Notes under the pieces: generated by a model
Told to the model about the DNA's origin: nothing
The model's input: the letters and a program-made list of their open reading frames with translations, nothing else
The model's database searches: none
Source of the DNA: CAYQJL01 sp964612295
GTDB lineage: Bacteria > Eisenbacteria > RBG-16-71-46 > CAIMUX01 > WJJG01
DNA length: 29,856 nt
Reading direction: 5' to 3'
Assembly: GCA_964612295.1 (NCBI GenBank)
Contig: CAZTDY010000050.1
Coordinates: 1-29,856, forward strand
Part shown: piece after piece, positions 9,337 to 17,441 of the stretch
Position numbering within the stretch: the stretch's first letter is position 1
Layout of the letters: the number at the start of each line of letters is the position of its first letter
Position numbers and translations under genes: made by a program

Positions 9337-10224
9337 CTATGGGGTGCTCAGCCGGAGCACTTTACCGGACACCGGCTCCAACGACACCTCGAGTGCACCG
9401 CCGGTGGCCAAGACACTCACATTGGCAAGTACATCCGCAAAACCGGCCTGTTCGGGAAGACCCGCGAGAACGCCCACCGGAACGGTGACACTCACCGGTT
9501 GGTCTTGATTGTTGAGAACGACCACCACGGTTTCATCACCCAGGCGGCGCGCGTAGGCGTAGACCTGACCATCGGCCAGCAGCTCCGTGAAGCTGCCCCG
9601 GCGCAGAGCCGGCAACTCGTGCCTGAGCGCAACCATCCGCTTGTAGTGGTCGTGGACCTGCACGCGCGCGGGCTCGTCCTCGTAGCGCCAGTAGAATGGC
9701 CGGCGGCAATCAGGGTCGGCGCCCCCATCCATCGCCACCTCATCCCCGTAGTAGATGTGCGGCGCGCCCACGTAGGTCATCTGGAAGGTGGCGGCCAGCA
9801 TCAGACGGCGCGTGTCGCCCTTCGTCTCCCGCAGGAACCGTTCGGTGTCGTGGCTGTCGATCAGATTCATCATGACCTGCTGCGACTGCGGCGGATAGAC
9901 CGAGCGTCCCGGCGCCAACTCCCGACCGAACGATGCGGCAGTGCCCTCGCCACGTCCAATCCACTTGAGGACCGGCTCGCGGAAGTACCGGTAGTTCATC
10001 GTCGCATCGACCATGTTGGGCCGGATCCAGTCGGACGCATCACCCCACAGCTCGGCAATGATGTAAAGATCGGGCTTGATGCCCCTCAAGGTGGTCGTGA
10101 ATTCGGTCCAGAACCAGTAGGGCACTTCGTTGGGCACGTCCAAACGGAGTCCGTCGACATCCAGGTCGCGGATCCAATAGCTGGCCGCCCCGATGAGATG
10201 ATCGACCACGGCACGGTTGGGATC
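9337..10224 (-). pseudogene. 3' fragment of neopullulanase/maltogenic-type alpha-amylase (GH13)
   Basis: The readable family homology starts near 10224 (ADPNRAVVDHL) and runs to the TAG at 9337. It contains GH13 region II DGLRLDVPNEV (nucleophile Asp), region III IIAELW (acid/base Glu) and region IV DSHDTER (third Asp). YIYYGDE-like (HIYYGDEV) and GGADPDCRRPF, which is typical of neopullulanase/cyclomaltodextrinase enzymes, are also present. The first strands of the TIM barrel, region I (DxxxNH) and any N-terminal domain are absent. Upstream of 10224 the same frame stays open to 10350, but its residues are antisense to malF and resemble nothing in GH13. No start codon or ribosome binding site is seen at the break. 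The product should be non-functional even though the triad codons survive. It adjoins the exported debranching enzyme, a sensible partner. Confidence 0.82.
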
Positions 10225-10235
10225 AGCACGCTGCC
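10215..10235. other. Breakpoint joining truncated amylase and truncated malF head to head
   Basis: Two genes that both lack their 5' ends meet here in divergent orientation with no intergenic DNA. The minus-strand frame stops looking like GH13 and the plus-strand frame starts looking like MalF within about 20 bases. No inverted repeat, target-site duplication or transposase is visible. A genomic deletion or an assembly collapse would look the same in this sequence. Confidence 0.8.
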
Positions 10236-10500
10236 GATGCTCAAACCGATCATGGTACCGGCGGTGTCCCTCGGCACAATCTGGACCTTCAACAACCTGA
10301 ACGTCATCTGGCTCGTGACGCGCGGTGGGCAACCGGCCGATCAAACGCACATCCTGGTCACCTACGTCTACAAGGCGGCCTTCACCTACTACCGCTACGG
10401 ATATGCGGCGGCCTTTTCGGTGGTCATCTTCCTGATCCTCCTCATCTTTGTCCTTTGGTATCTGCGCACAACGCGCGCGTTGGCGGAGGAGGCGCGCTGA
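10225..10500 (+). pseudogene. malF: 3' fragment of maltose/maltodextrin ABC permease MalF
   Basis: About 92 codons remain, beginning inside the cytoplasmic EAA loop (only the terminal LPMLKP of the I-x-LP part survives). They continue through GTIWTFNNLNVIWLVT, a diagnostic MalF segment, to the final transmembrane helix (AAAFSVVIFLILLIFVLWYL) and the stop TGA 10498-10500. The N-terminal helices, periplasmic loop and most of the EAA motif are missing. The plus frame is open leftward across the amylase antisense, but that part is meaningless, so a fusion protein is not expected. The stop overlaps the malG start (TGATG), the usual coupled malF-malG arrangement. Confidence 0.85.
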
Positions 10501-11351
10501 TGAGCACGGCAGACACCATCAGGAAGAAGGGCGTGGCGACGCAGGTTCTCACCTACGCGGCGATCATCGTGATCACTCTCTTGACCATCTATCCGGTGCT
10601 GGTTGTGATCAGCGTTTCGCTGCGGCCCTCTGACGCACTCTACTCGACCTCCCTCAGCCTGATCCCCGATGGAGCAACGCTCAAGGCCTTCCGAGTCGTT
10701 CTGCTGGAGCGAGGGTTTCTGTTGTGGATGCGAAACTCGCTGATCGTGTCCGCGGCCGTCACCATCTTCGGCGTCGCGCTGGCCTCCACGGCGGGCTACG
10801 CCTTTTCGCGGTTTCGCTTCCCCGGCCGGAAGCTGGGCATGGTGGGCCTTCTCGTCACCCAGATGTTCCCGGCCACGATGCTCCTGCTGCCGCTCTTCGT
10901 GCTGATGCGCAATCTGGGGCTCGTCGACACGCTGATGGGTCTCGTCCTGGCCTATTCGGCCACCGTCCTCCCCTTCACCATCTGGACGATGAAGGGCTAC
11001 TACGACACGATCCCGCGTGATCTGGAAGAGGCCGCCATGGTCGATGGGTCGACCTCCTGGGGCGCGTTCGTGCGGGTGATCCTCCCCCTGGCCAAGCCGG
11101 CACTCATGATCACCGGCCTGTTCTCCTTCATGGCCGGGTGGTCGGAGTTCATCGTGGCCAGAGTGATCGTCAGCAGCCAGGGGCTCTACACGCTACCGCT
11201 GGGGTTGGAGGGATTGGCGGGGACGTTCCAGACAGAGTGGGCGACCTATTCAGCCGGCAGCCTGCTCGTTTCGGTGCCGGTCGTCGTGCTCTTCCTGGTG
11301 CTCAATCGATTCTTAGTTTCCGGCCTCACGCTGGGCGGCGTCAAAGGCTGA
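10500..11351 (+). CDS. malG: Maltose/maltodextrin ABC transporter permease MalG
   Basis: 283 residues, apparently complete. ATG 10500 overlaps the malF stop by one base, with GGAGGAGG just upstream. It is a binding-protein-dependent transport inner-membrane component with about six transmembrane segments (for example YAAIIVITLLTIYPVLVVISV, NSLIVSAAVTIFGVALAS, VGLLVTQMFPATMLLLPLFV). The EAA loop E177-A-A-MVDG...ILPLAKP contacts the ATPase. The C-terminal NRFLVSGLTLGGVKG is the standard MalG ending. It should work with MalF, a periplasmic maltose-binding protein and a MalK-type ATPase. MalF is truncated here, and the binding protein and ATPase are not in the window, so the importer encoded here is incomplete unless intact copies exist elsewhere. 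Its stop is 14 bases from the convergent beta-helix gene. Confidence 0.93.
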   Translation: MSTADTIRKKGVATQVLTYAAIIVITLLTIYPVLVVISVSLRPSDALYSTSLSLIPDGATLKAFRVVLLERGFLLWMRNSLIVSAAVTIFGVALASTAGYAFSRFRFPGRKLGMVGLLVTQMFPATMLLLPLFVLMRNLGLVDTLMGLVLAYSATVLPFTIWTMKGYYDTIPRDLEEAAMVDGSTSWGAFVRVILPLAKPALMITGLFSFMAGWSEFIVARVIVSSQGLYTLPLGLEGLAGTFQTEWATYSAGSLLVSVPVVVLFLVLNRFLVSGLTLGGVKG

Positions 11352-11365
11352 TCCGCACAAATCGG

Positions 11366-12841
11366 TTATCGTTCGTCGCCCTCATCCCGGTAGATCGACT
11401 TGATGCCCCCCCAGCTCATCCGACTTGTGGGCGTCACATCACAACCTGCGTCCCACGCGCCGGTGAGACTGCAATCCGGATTCGGCGGTGTTCCGGGCAG
11501 ACAGGGGGATTGGGTCGACAAGGTGAAGTCACCGTTCTCCGGATCGCAGAAAAGCGGATCCTCTGAGATGTTGCCCTCGAGGCCCTCCTGGGCGGAGAGC
11601 ATACCCACCCAGTCTCCCTCCAGGTTGCCGAAGACGTCGGTGCATTCGAGCACGGCCGCACCCAGCGAGTATCCGGAAACTGGCTCGCCCAAAGCGCCAA
11701 AACTCAGAATACAACTGCGTACTGAAGCCGAGATTCTTCCGTGGACAAAGATCGAGGAGCCCTCGAGCGCCTCGTTTCCGTAGAAAGTGCAGTTCACCAC
11801 GTCGGCATACAGCTGAAGGCCACCTCCGGTCGCCAGCAGGAGCCCACCGCCGCTATCGCCCCCCAGATTCTGCGCGAACGTGCAGCCGGAGATATCGACC
11901 GTCCCGCCATAGGTCATATGGCACCCGAGGCCTCCCGGCCCGAAGTCGGACTCGTTCCTCAGGAACAGGCATCCTTCTGCCTTGAAGGTGTCACATCCGT
12001 CTGTCCGCGCTCCCCCGGTTCGCACGGAGACGTTCTCAATGAACCGGCAGTCGCTCAGCGCCACAACACCGCCGTCGGCAAGAATGCCGCCGCCCTGGTC
12101 GGCCTCGTTCTCGCGGAAATCGGTCGCGGAGATTACGATCGCTTGATTGGGATTCTCACGAAGTGCCAATCCGCCGCCCAGACTGCCGCGATTGCCGATG
12201 AACTCGCATCCGTGGATTCCCGGGTTGGCGAAGAAGCTGTCGAGGCCCCCTCCCATCCCCGACTCGTTGTTCTCGAAACGGCAATTGATGAACGTCGGTG
12301 AACCATTGCGGCAGAAGACCGCGCCACCGGTGTCGTCTGCGAAGCTATCCCGGAAGATGCAGTTGACAAATCGGGGAGACGAGAAGGTGGCCAGGACGCA
12401 CCCGCCCTGCCCAGGATTGGGATAGTCGGTTGACCGGCCACGCGCCACGGTCACCCCTTGGAGGATGGAGTCGTCTCCTTCGTCATCCATGAAGAGGAAA
12501 CCACGCCGGCTGGTCCCATTCTGATCCGTGCAGTGAATGACACAATCCTCGGGCACCCCTGAGTAGGATCGGATCGTGATTGCCTTGCCGAGAAAACTGA
12601 TGTCTCGATTGCCAGCCCCTGAATAGACGCCGTCGGCCAGTTCGATGATGTCGCCCTCGTCGGCTGCGTAGACAGCGATCAGGATGGTGGGATAGTCGCC
12701 ACTCCCGTACTGGTCCAATCCAACCACCCCTCCCGCGCGAATCGCTACGAGATTGCACCTCAAACCGGCGAAAAGCGCGCCGCCGAACCTCCCCCGCGGG
12801 CGGTTTTTCTCGAAGCGTGGTATAATTGTAAGGATTCTCAT
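11366..12841 (-). CDS. Right-handed parallel beta-helix (polymorphic outer-membrane-protein-like) repeat protein
   Basis: 491 residues from ATG 12841. Most of the chain is short coils of the pattern C-x-F-x-x-N/E-x-x-x-x-x-GGG/GGA (for example CRFIENVSVRTGG, CTFAQNLGGDSGGGL), typical of pectate-lyase-like or Pmp beta-helices. The opening DQYGSGDYPTI...GDIIELADGVY is the standard start of such domains. The end TSRMSWGGIKSIYR resembles a conserved short C-terminal motif rather than the FlgD-like tail of the neighbours. The start is doubtful: no clear signal peptide precedes the helix domain, no good ribosome binding site precedes 12841, and the first codons overlap a plus-strand -10 element. 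The 5' end may be lost or frameshifted. No catalytic residues can be assigned; a surface adhesin-like or carbohydrate-binding role is a guess. Confidence 0.75.
   Translation of the reverse strand: MRILTIIPRFEKNRPRGRFGGALFAGLRCNLVAIRAGGVVGLDQYGSGDYPTILIAVYAADEGDIIELADGVYSGAGNRDISFLGKAITIRSYSGVPEDCVIHCTDQNGTSRRGFLFMDDEGDDSILQGVTVARGRSTDYPNPGQGGCVLATFSSPRFVNCIFRDSFADDTGGAVFCRNGSPTFINCRFENNESGMGGGLDSFFANPGIHGCEFIGNRGSLGGGLALRENPNQAIVISATDFRENEADQGGGILADGGVVALSDCRFIENVSVRTGGARTDGCDTFKAEGCLFLRNESDFGPGGLGCHMTYGGTVDISGCTFAQNLGGDSGGGLLLATGGGLQLYADVVNCTFYGNEALEGSSIFVHGRISASVRSCILSFGALGEPVSGYSLGAAVLECTDVFGNLEGDWVGMLSAQEGLEGNISEDPLFCDPENGDFTLSTQSPCLPGTPPNPDCSLTGAWDAGCDVTPTSRMSWGGIKSIYRDEGDER
12818..12826 (+). 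promoter_or_regulatory. Extended -10 promoter element for the deiminase operon
   Basis: TGGTATAAT: an extended TGN followed by a consensus TATAAT, about 55 nt before ATG 12881. No good -35 lies 16-18 bp upstream, as often seen with extended -10 promoters. The ribosome binding site AGGAGGT (12871-12877) follows. Confidence 0.6.
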
Positions 12842-12880
12842 CTGATGTGCACCTATGTCTGAAACTCACAAGGAGGTTTC

Positions 12881-14635
12881 ATGTTGAGGCGTGTCTTTCT
12901 CCTGACGGCGCTGACGGGTTTCGTCTTGCTGTTCGGGAGCGTGCCTCCGGCCGATGCGGAGTGGGACGTGGATGGGCTCGAAGAACTTCTCCCGCGACAT
13001 GAGACCGAGACCGAGCAGTCTCGCTGGGAGCAGTATCAGGCCGCGCTGAACGATGGCTCGCGCGATGATCCGCCCCCCCTGGCCCCGATTCGCAACTGTG
13101 CCGAGTGGGAACCCTGCACGGGCGTGATCATCCGCTATCCGTTGGGTCTGCCCTACAGTCTCCTGACCGACTTCGACGACGACGTGACTCTCCATGTGGT
13201 CGTCTCCAGCGGCTATCTCAGCAACGCGCAGAGCAGCCTCGCGGCCAACGGCGTAGATATGGGCCAGGTCGAGTTTCTCGTGCGCAGCAACGACTCGATC
13301 TGGACTCGGGACTACGGCCCTTGGTTCGTGTTTGACGGCAACGATGATGTCGCCATCATCGACCATACTTACAACCGTCCCCGGCCCAACGACAATCTGA
13401 TCCCGATCTACTTCGCTCAGCAGCAGGGCATCCCGGTGCACAGTCATAGCATGTATCACACCGGTGGGAACTACATGACCGATGGGGCTCACATCAGCTC
13501 ATCGACCCGGTTGGTGTACAACGAAGCCGCCAGCTACAACGGCATGAGCCAGGCCCAGGTCGACCAGCTCATGGCCGACTACTACGGCGTCGAGACCTAC
13601 TACGTACTCGACTACATCGAAAGCGGCGGCATCCATCACATCGATACCTGGGCAAAATTCCTGGATGAAGAGACCGTGATCGTCAAGGACGTGTGGTCGA
13701 GCCACTGGACCTACAGCCCGCTCAATCAGCGCGCCACGCTGCTGGCATCGCTCGAATCCTCCACCGGTCGCAACTACGACGTCCACCGGATCTATTGCTA
13801 CAACATCGGAGGCAGCTCGCCCGCCTCCTACACTAACTGCCTCATCCTGAACGATAAGATCTACGTGCCGTTCTTCGGTAACGCCACCTACGACAACGAT
13901 GCCATCGCCACCTATCAGGCGGCCGCTCCCGGCTATGAGGTCGAGGGGTACTACTACGGCGGCTTCCTGAGCGACGACGCGCTGCACTGCAGGGCGAAGG
14001 GCGCCATGGACGCAGGGATGTTGCGGGTGGCTCACGTTCCCATTCTGGAAGAGCAGACCGGTGACGTTCTGATAAGCGCACACATTCACGACCACAGCGA
14101 CACGGGGGTAAGCAGCGCGGACCTGCATTACCGCCACGACGGAGGGGCCTGGCAATCGACGAGCCTGGCAGCCCTGGGGAGCGACCAGTACGAGGGCACG
14201 ATCCCGCAGCCAACCTCTGAGAGCACAACCGACTACTACATCCACGCCACCGACAACAGTGGACGGGAGGCGGGAATGCCGCGTGTCGAACCGGCCCGTT
14301 GGTGCAGCTTCTCGCACCTGCCCGACGCAAGCGGGCTGGAAGACCCAGCTTCAAGGGCCCAGGTGCAGATGGGTGGCAGCGTCCCGAACCCCTTCAGCCG
14401 GGAAACTTCTCTCAGTTTCGAACTGTTGTATGCGGATGAGGTCGAGATCACGGTGTGGGATACGGAGGGACGCCTGATCCGCACCCTCTATGATGAAACC
14501 GCCCAGGCCGGCGAAACGCGGGTGGTGTGGGACGGACGCGATGACGGAGGCCGGGAAATGGCCACAGGCCTCTACCTGTTCCGTCTGCGGGCGGCCGGGA
14601 TCCAGTACAGCAAACCAGCACTGCTGGTGAGATAG
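12881..14635 (+). CDS. Secreted peptidylarginine-deiminase-like protein with FlgD-like tail
   Basis: 584 residues: signal peptide (1-26, LLTALTGFVLLFGS...ADA), a PAD_porph/agmatine-deiminase-fold domain (~70-385), an Ig-like beta domain (~385-480) and a FlgD-like tail (~495-584, with VPNPF, VWDGRDD, ATGLYLF). The family converts arginine guanidinium to citrulline plus ammonia through a Cys thiouronium intermediate. Visible active-site residues are D144 (WTRDYGPW), H253 and D255 (IHHIDTW), N319 (YTNCLIL) and C370 (ALHCRA). Their spacing matches Porphyromonas PPAD D130, H236, D238, N297 and C351, and R166/R168 fall at the positions of PPAD R152/R154. Agmatine deiminases are cytosolic and lack the Ig and tail domains, so a secreted protein or peptide deiminase is the better reading. 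ATG 12881 has AGGAGGT four bases upstream. The propeller gene follows after 18 nt, probably in the same operon. Confidence 0.88.
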   Translation: MLRRVFLLTALTGFVLLFGSVPPADAEWDVDGLEELLPRHETETEQSRWEQYQAALNDGSRDDPPPLAPIRNCAEWEPCTGVIIRYPLGLPYSLLTDFDDDVTLHVVVSSGYLSNAQSSLAANGVDMGQVEFLVRSNDSIWTRDYGPWFVFDGNDDVAIIDHTYNRPRPNDNLIPIYFAQQQGIPVHSHSMYHTGGNYMTDGAHISSSTRLVYNEAASYNGMSQAQVDQLMADYYGVETYYVLDYIESGGIHHIDTWAKFLDEETVIVKDVWSSHWTYSPLNQRATLLASLESSTGRNYDVHRIYCYNIGGSSPASYTNCLILNDKIYVPFFGNATYDNDAIATYQAAAPGYEVEGYYYGGFLSDDALHCRAKGAMDAGMLRVAHVPILEEQTGDVLISAHIHDHSDTGVSSADLHYRHDGGAWQSTSLAALGSDQYEGTIPQPTSESTTDYYIHATDNSGREAGMPRVEPARWCSFSHLPDASGLEDPASRAQVQMGGSVPNPFSRETSLSFELLYADEVEITVWDTEGRLIRTLYDETAQAGETRVVWDGRDDGGREMATGLYLFRLRAAGIQYSKPALLVR

Positions 14636-14653
14636 AAGCAGGAAGGAGCGAAC

Positions 14654-16354
14654 ATGGGACCGATTGCCTTGGAAGGCAGGGCTGGCCGCTTGCTGCTGAT
14701 CGTTGGCAGCCTGGCCGGCTTGCTCGTCGTCAGCGCGACGGCCGAGCCCGTGCAGGAGTGGGATGACATCTTCGACGGTGGCGCCCAGTTCCTGGATATC
14801 GGGCGCGCGTGCCTCGTCGACGGTGACGGCAACCTGATCATCGCGGGTGAAACGAATGACCTCGTGGCCGGATCGGAAATGTCGATTCGAATGCTCGAGC
14901 GCGATACGGGCGAAACGCTCTGGACGACCGAATTCATTGCGCTCGACGGCAGCGACATGGCGGTCCACGGCATCGTGCACGACTCCGCGGGGGACATCCT
15001 GCTCGGTGGCCACGTGCTTGGCTGCGAGGGGTGAGGCCACGGAGACGATATCACCGTCCTTAAACTGGACGGTGTGACCGGGGAGGTTCTCTGGTCTCAA
15101 GTTTACGCCGGACACAGTGACGACAACGAGTCGGTCTACGCGATCGCGTGCGACGCGCAGGGCAACGCCTACGTTACGGGGCGCCGCAAGAACGGTTCCC
15201 AGATGGACGACATCGTCGTCGCGCGCTTTCGGGCCGCGGATGGCGAAATCGACTGGATGGAGAACTACGGCGGGCCCGATCACCTGGATGATCGTGGTTG
15301 GGATATCGTCGTCGGCCCCGACGGACACCCCGTCCTCACCGGCTTCTTCGCCAATCTCGACGGCACGGGCAATTTCTACACGCTCAAGGTCAACGCCAAC
15401 ACCGGCCAGGAGATCTGGTCCCGCTCGATTCCCGGTGCGATCAACAACCCGTACGACAGAGCCGGATGGTTGGCCGTCTGTGACGATGGTGACATCGTCA
15501 TGGCAAACCGCACCTGGACGTCCAGCACTTCCTACGATGCGATCCTGTTCCGGTTCGAGGCATCCGACGGATCGACGGTGTGGGACGCTCAGTACGATGG
15601 CCCCTCCTCCGGCTCCGACAACCCCTACTACATGACGCGCGACAGCGCGGGTGACCTCCTGGTCGTGGGCGTCAGCAGCAGCGACTACATGGTGCTCAAA
15701 TTCGACCAGGCCGACGGCGACCTGATCTGGGTCGGCAGCTATGATGGACCGCCGGGCTGGTACGACAACGCGAAGTGTGTCATTGAAGGTCCCAACGGCG
15801 AGGTCATCGTCTCCGGCTTCAGCGACGGCACCGGCACGGGATGGGACATGGCCACGGTCGCGTTCGATCCGGACGATGGCTCAGAGCAATGGGTCGTGCG
15901 ATATGACACCGGGGCCGGCCAGACGGACGAAGGCGCCGCCCTGGCAGTCACCCCCGGCGGTGACCTGTATGTCGTGGGATATGGCTACACCGAGGACGAC
16001 GGCAGCGACATGCTCGCGGTGCGCTACCGGCTCACCACCTCGTCCGCCCCGGACTGTTTCGAGGGAACGTCCACCGTGAAACTGACCGTGGGCCCCTCGC
16101 CCTATGTGACCGGCAAGGGTACGCTGCGATTCGGAATCGGCGCGCTCACCGCTGACCAGATGACCCTGTCGGTGCACGGCACCGATGGCCGGGTCTACGG
16201 CCAGGCCGTCCGGCCCATTCCCGCGGGCGGCGAGTTGACCCTGACGCTGGCGGATCTGCAGCCTGAAGGCGGACGATTGACGCCGGGGGTCTATTTGGTA
16301 CGCTTGCGCGGTGTCAAAGAAGAGGTCTCAGACAAGGTCGTCATCCTGCAGTAA
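14654..16354 (+). pseudogene. Secreted beta-propeller protein with sorting-like tail, interrupted by one in-frame TGA
   Basis: One continuous frame except for TGA at 15032-15034 (codon 127 of 566). The 126 codons before and 439 after are clearly one protein: GGHVLGCEG-stop-GHGDDITVLKLDGVTGEVLW continues a repeat (DxxTLKVNANTGQEIW, MVLKFDQADGDLIW). The repeats are of the PQQ-like/SBBP beta-propeller type. A signal peptide lies near residues 12-31 (LLLIVGSLAGLLVVSATA). The C-terminus (VGPSPYV, VHGTDGRVYG, LTPGVYLVRLRG) is a divergent sorting-type tail. GGAAGGAGC precedes ATG 14654. A single substitution (for example GGA to TGA), a sequencing error or recoding could each explain the stop. If the stop is real, only a truncated, tail-less fragment is exported. 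GTG 15074 could restart translation but has no signal peptide. Confidence 0.8.
15052..15074 (+). other. Perfect 8-bp hairpin 17 nt after the in-frame TGA
   Basis: CACCGTCC (15052-15059) pairs with GGACGGTG (15067-15074) around a 7-nt loop TTAAACT. It lies in the coding frame (TVLKLDGV), so it may be a by-product of codon choice. A bacterial selenocysteine element would sit at about this distance, but the loop lacks the expected guanine and no selenoprotein homology is known to me for this family. Confidence 0.35.
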
Positions 16355-16382
16355 CGGGGCAGGTCCCGTTCGCGCACATCTG

Positions 16383-17348
16383 ATGAGCTCCTCCAATGAG
16401 GAGCTCATCGCGTATTTGCGCAAACTGACCCCCCAGGTCGATCTCACCGTGGGTGAGCAGCCCCCGGAGCCGCCGGACTACCGAATCTTGATCGCGGGCC
16501 GCCCGACCGAAACACTGCTCGATGCGAGTCCTCGTCTCGAAACGCTGCTCATCCCCTACGCCGGGCTTCCCAAGAGCACAGGCGAACTTCTCAGCAATCG
16601 TCCGCATCTTCGGGTTCACAACATCCACCACAACGCGGCGGCGGCCGCCGAGCTGGCGATGGCTCTGTTGCTGTCGGCAGCCAAGTGCATCGTTCCACTC
16701 GATCGATCCCTTCGGGCCGGCGACTGGACGCCGCGCTACGAGCCAAATCAGTCCGTGCTCTTAGGCGGGGGCCGGGCCCTGATCCTCGGCTTCGGCGCCA
16801 TCGGATCGAAGATTGCGCGCGGCTGCCTCGGCCTGGGCATGGAAGTGACCGCGATCAGGCGGCGGCCACAACAGGCGCCGGGGCTGCCGGAAGACGTCCA
16901 GATCCTGGGCCCCGATCAGCTTCATGAGGCTCTGAAACAGACCGATGCACTCTTCGGCGCGTTGCCGCTGACGCCCAAGACCGAGAACCTGATCGGTGAG
17001 GAAGAACTCCGCCTGCTTCCGGCGAACGCGGTCGTGGTCAACGTCGGGCGAGGACCGGTCATCAATCAGAAAGCGCTCTTCGAGAGCCTGCATACGAGGG
17101 CCATTCGCGCGGCCGGGCTCGACGTCTGGTACAACTACCCGCGCGAGGTGGAGGCGCGAACGAATACGCCCCCGGCCGACTTCCCCTTCGGCCAACTCGA
17201 CAATGTCGTGCTCAGCCCGCACCGCGGCGGCGCGTTGGGGGTGGATGCGTCGGAGCGACTGCGTATGGAGGCGCTGGCCGACACGCTCAATTGTGCGGCC
17301 CGTGGTGAGGCGTTGCCGCATCCGGTGGATGTGGCGGAAGGGTACTAG
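16383..17348 (+). CDS. D-isomer-specific 2-hydroxyacid dehydrogenase family protein
   Basis: 321 residues from ATG 16383. The fold is that of NAD-dependent D-2-hydroxyacid dehydrogenases: a flavodoxin-like substrate domain, then the Rossmann motif GFGAIG (136-141), the catalytic Arg R223 in VNVGRGPV, and the His in LSPHRGG. The place usually held by the catalytic Glu (E-x-E-P) reads YNYP (DVWYNYP), followed by a charged insert (REVEARTNTPPADFPF). This variant may form its own subfamily, so the true substrate is open. The start is uncertain: the frame is open upstream to a GTG at 16311 that overlaps the propeller gene, and ATG 16383 lacks a well-placed Shine-Dalgarno. It probably reads through from the upstream operon or has its own unseen promoter. 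A long hairpin begins at its stop codon. Confidence 0.82.
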   Translation: MSSSNEELIAYLRKLTPQVDLTVGEQPPEPPDYRILIAGRPTETLLDASPRLETLLIPYAGLPKSTGELLSNRPHLRVHNIHHNAAAAAELAMALLLSAAKCIVPLDRSLRAGDWTPRYEPNQSVLLGGGRALILGFGAIGSKIARGCLGLGMEVTAIRRRPQQAPGLPEDVQILGPDQLHEALKQTDALFGALPLTPKTENLIGEEELRLLPANAVVVNVGRGPVINQKALFESLHTRAIRAAGLDVWYNYPREVEARTNTPPADFPFGQLDNVVLSPHRGGALGVDASERLRMEALADTLNCAARGEALPHPVDVAEGY

Positions 17349-17430
17349 GGGGAGGAGCCCCAGAGCGTCTCGTCGCTCAGGGCTTCACAAGGCTCAGATT
17401 CGCTCCTCGAGCTCTGGGCGCTCCTCCCCC
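17348..17430. terminator. Long hairpin between convergent genes (bidirectional terminator candidate)
   Basis: Left arm 17348-17366 pairs with right arm 17411-17430 over 19 bp with a single bulged C; the loop is 44 nt. The left arm begins on the last base of the dehydrogenase TAG, and the right arm ends 11 bases before the rsgA stop. No T tract is seen on either strand, so it could block transcription both ways by structure or protect 3' ends. Confidence 0.6.
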
Positions 17431-17441
17431 AAGCCTCCCGG

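Noticed and set aside
9499..10224. Plus-strand open frame continuous with the malF fragment (333 codons in total)
   Set aside because: The first ~240 codons are antisense to the GH13 amylase and resemble no protein; only the part after ~10225 is MalF.
10225..10350. Extra N-terminal codons for the amylase on the minus strand
   Set aside because: They are the antisense of malF and carry no GH13 features; there is no ribosome binding site at the ATG.
12866..13492. 208-codon minus-strand frame opposite the deiminase
   Set aside because: Antisense of conserved active-site codons, with no recognisable domain.
15032..15074. Selenocysteine insertion at the in-frame TGA
   Set aside because: The hairpin loop lacks the expected guanine, the position is not a redox site, and the family is not known for selenoproteins. 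Kept only as an observation.
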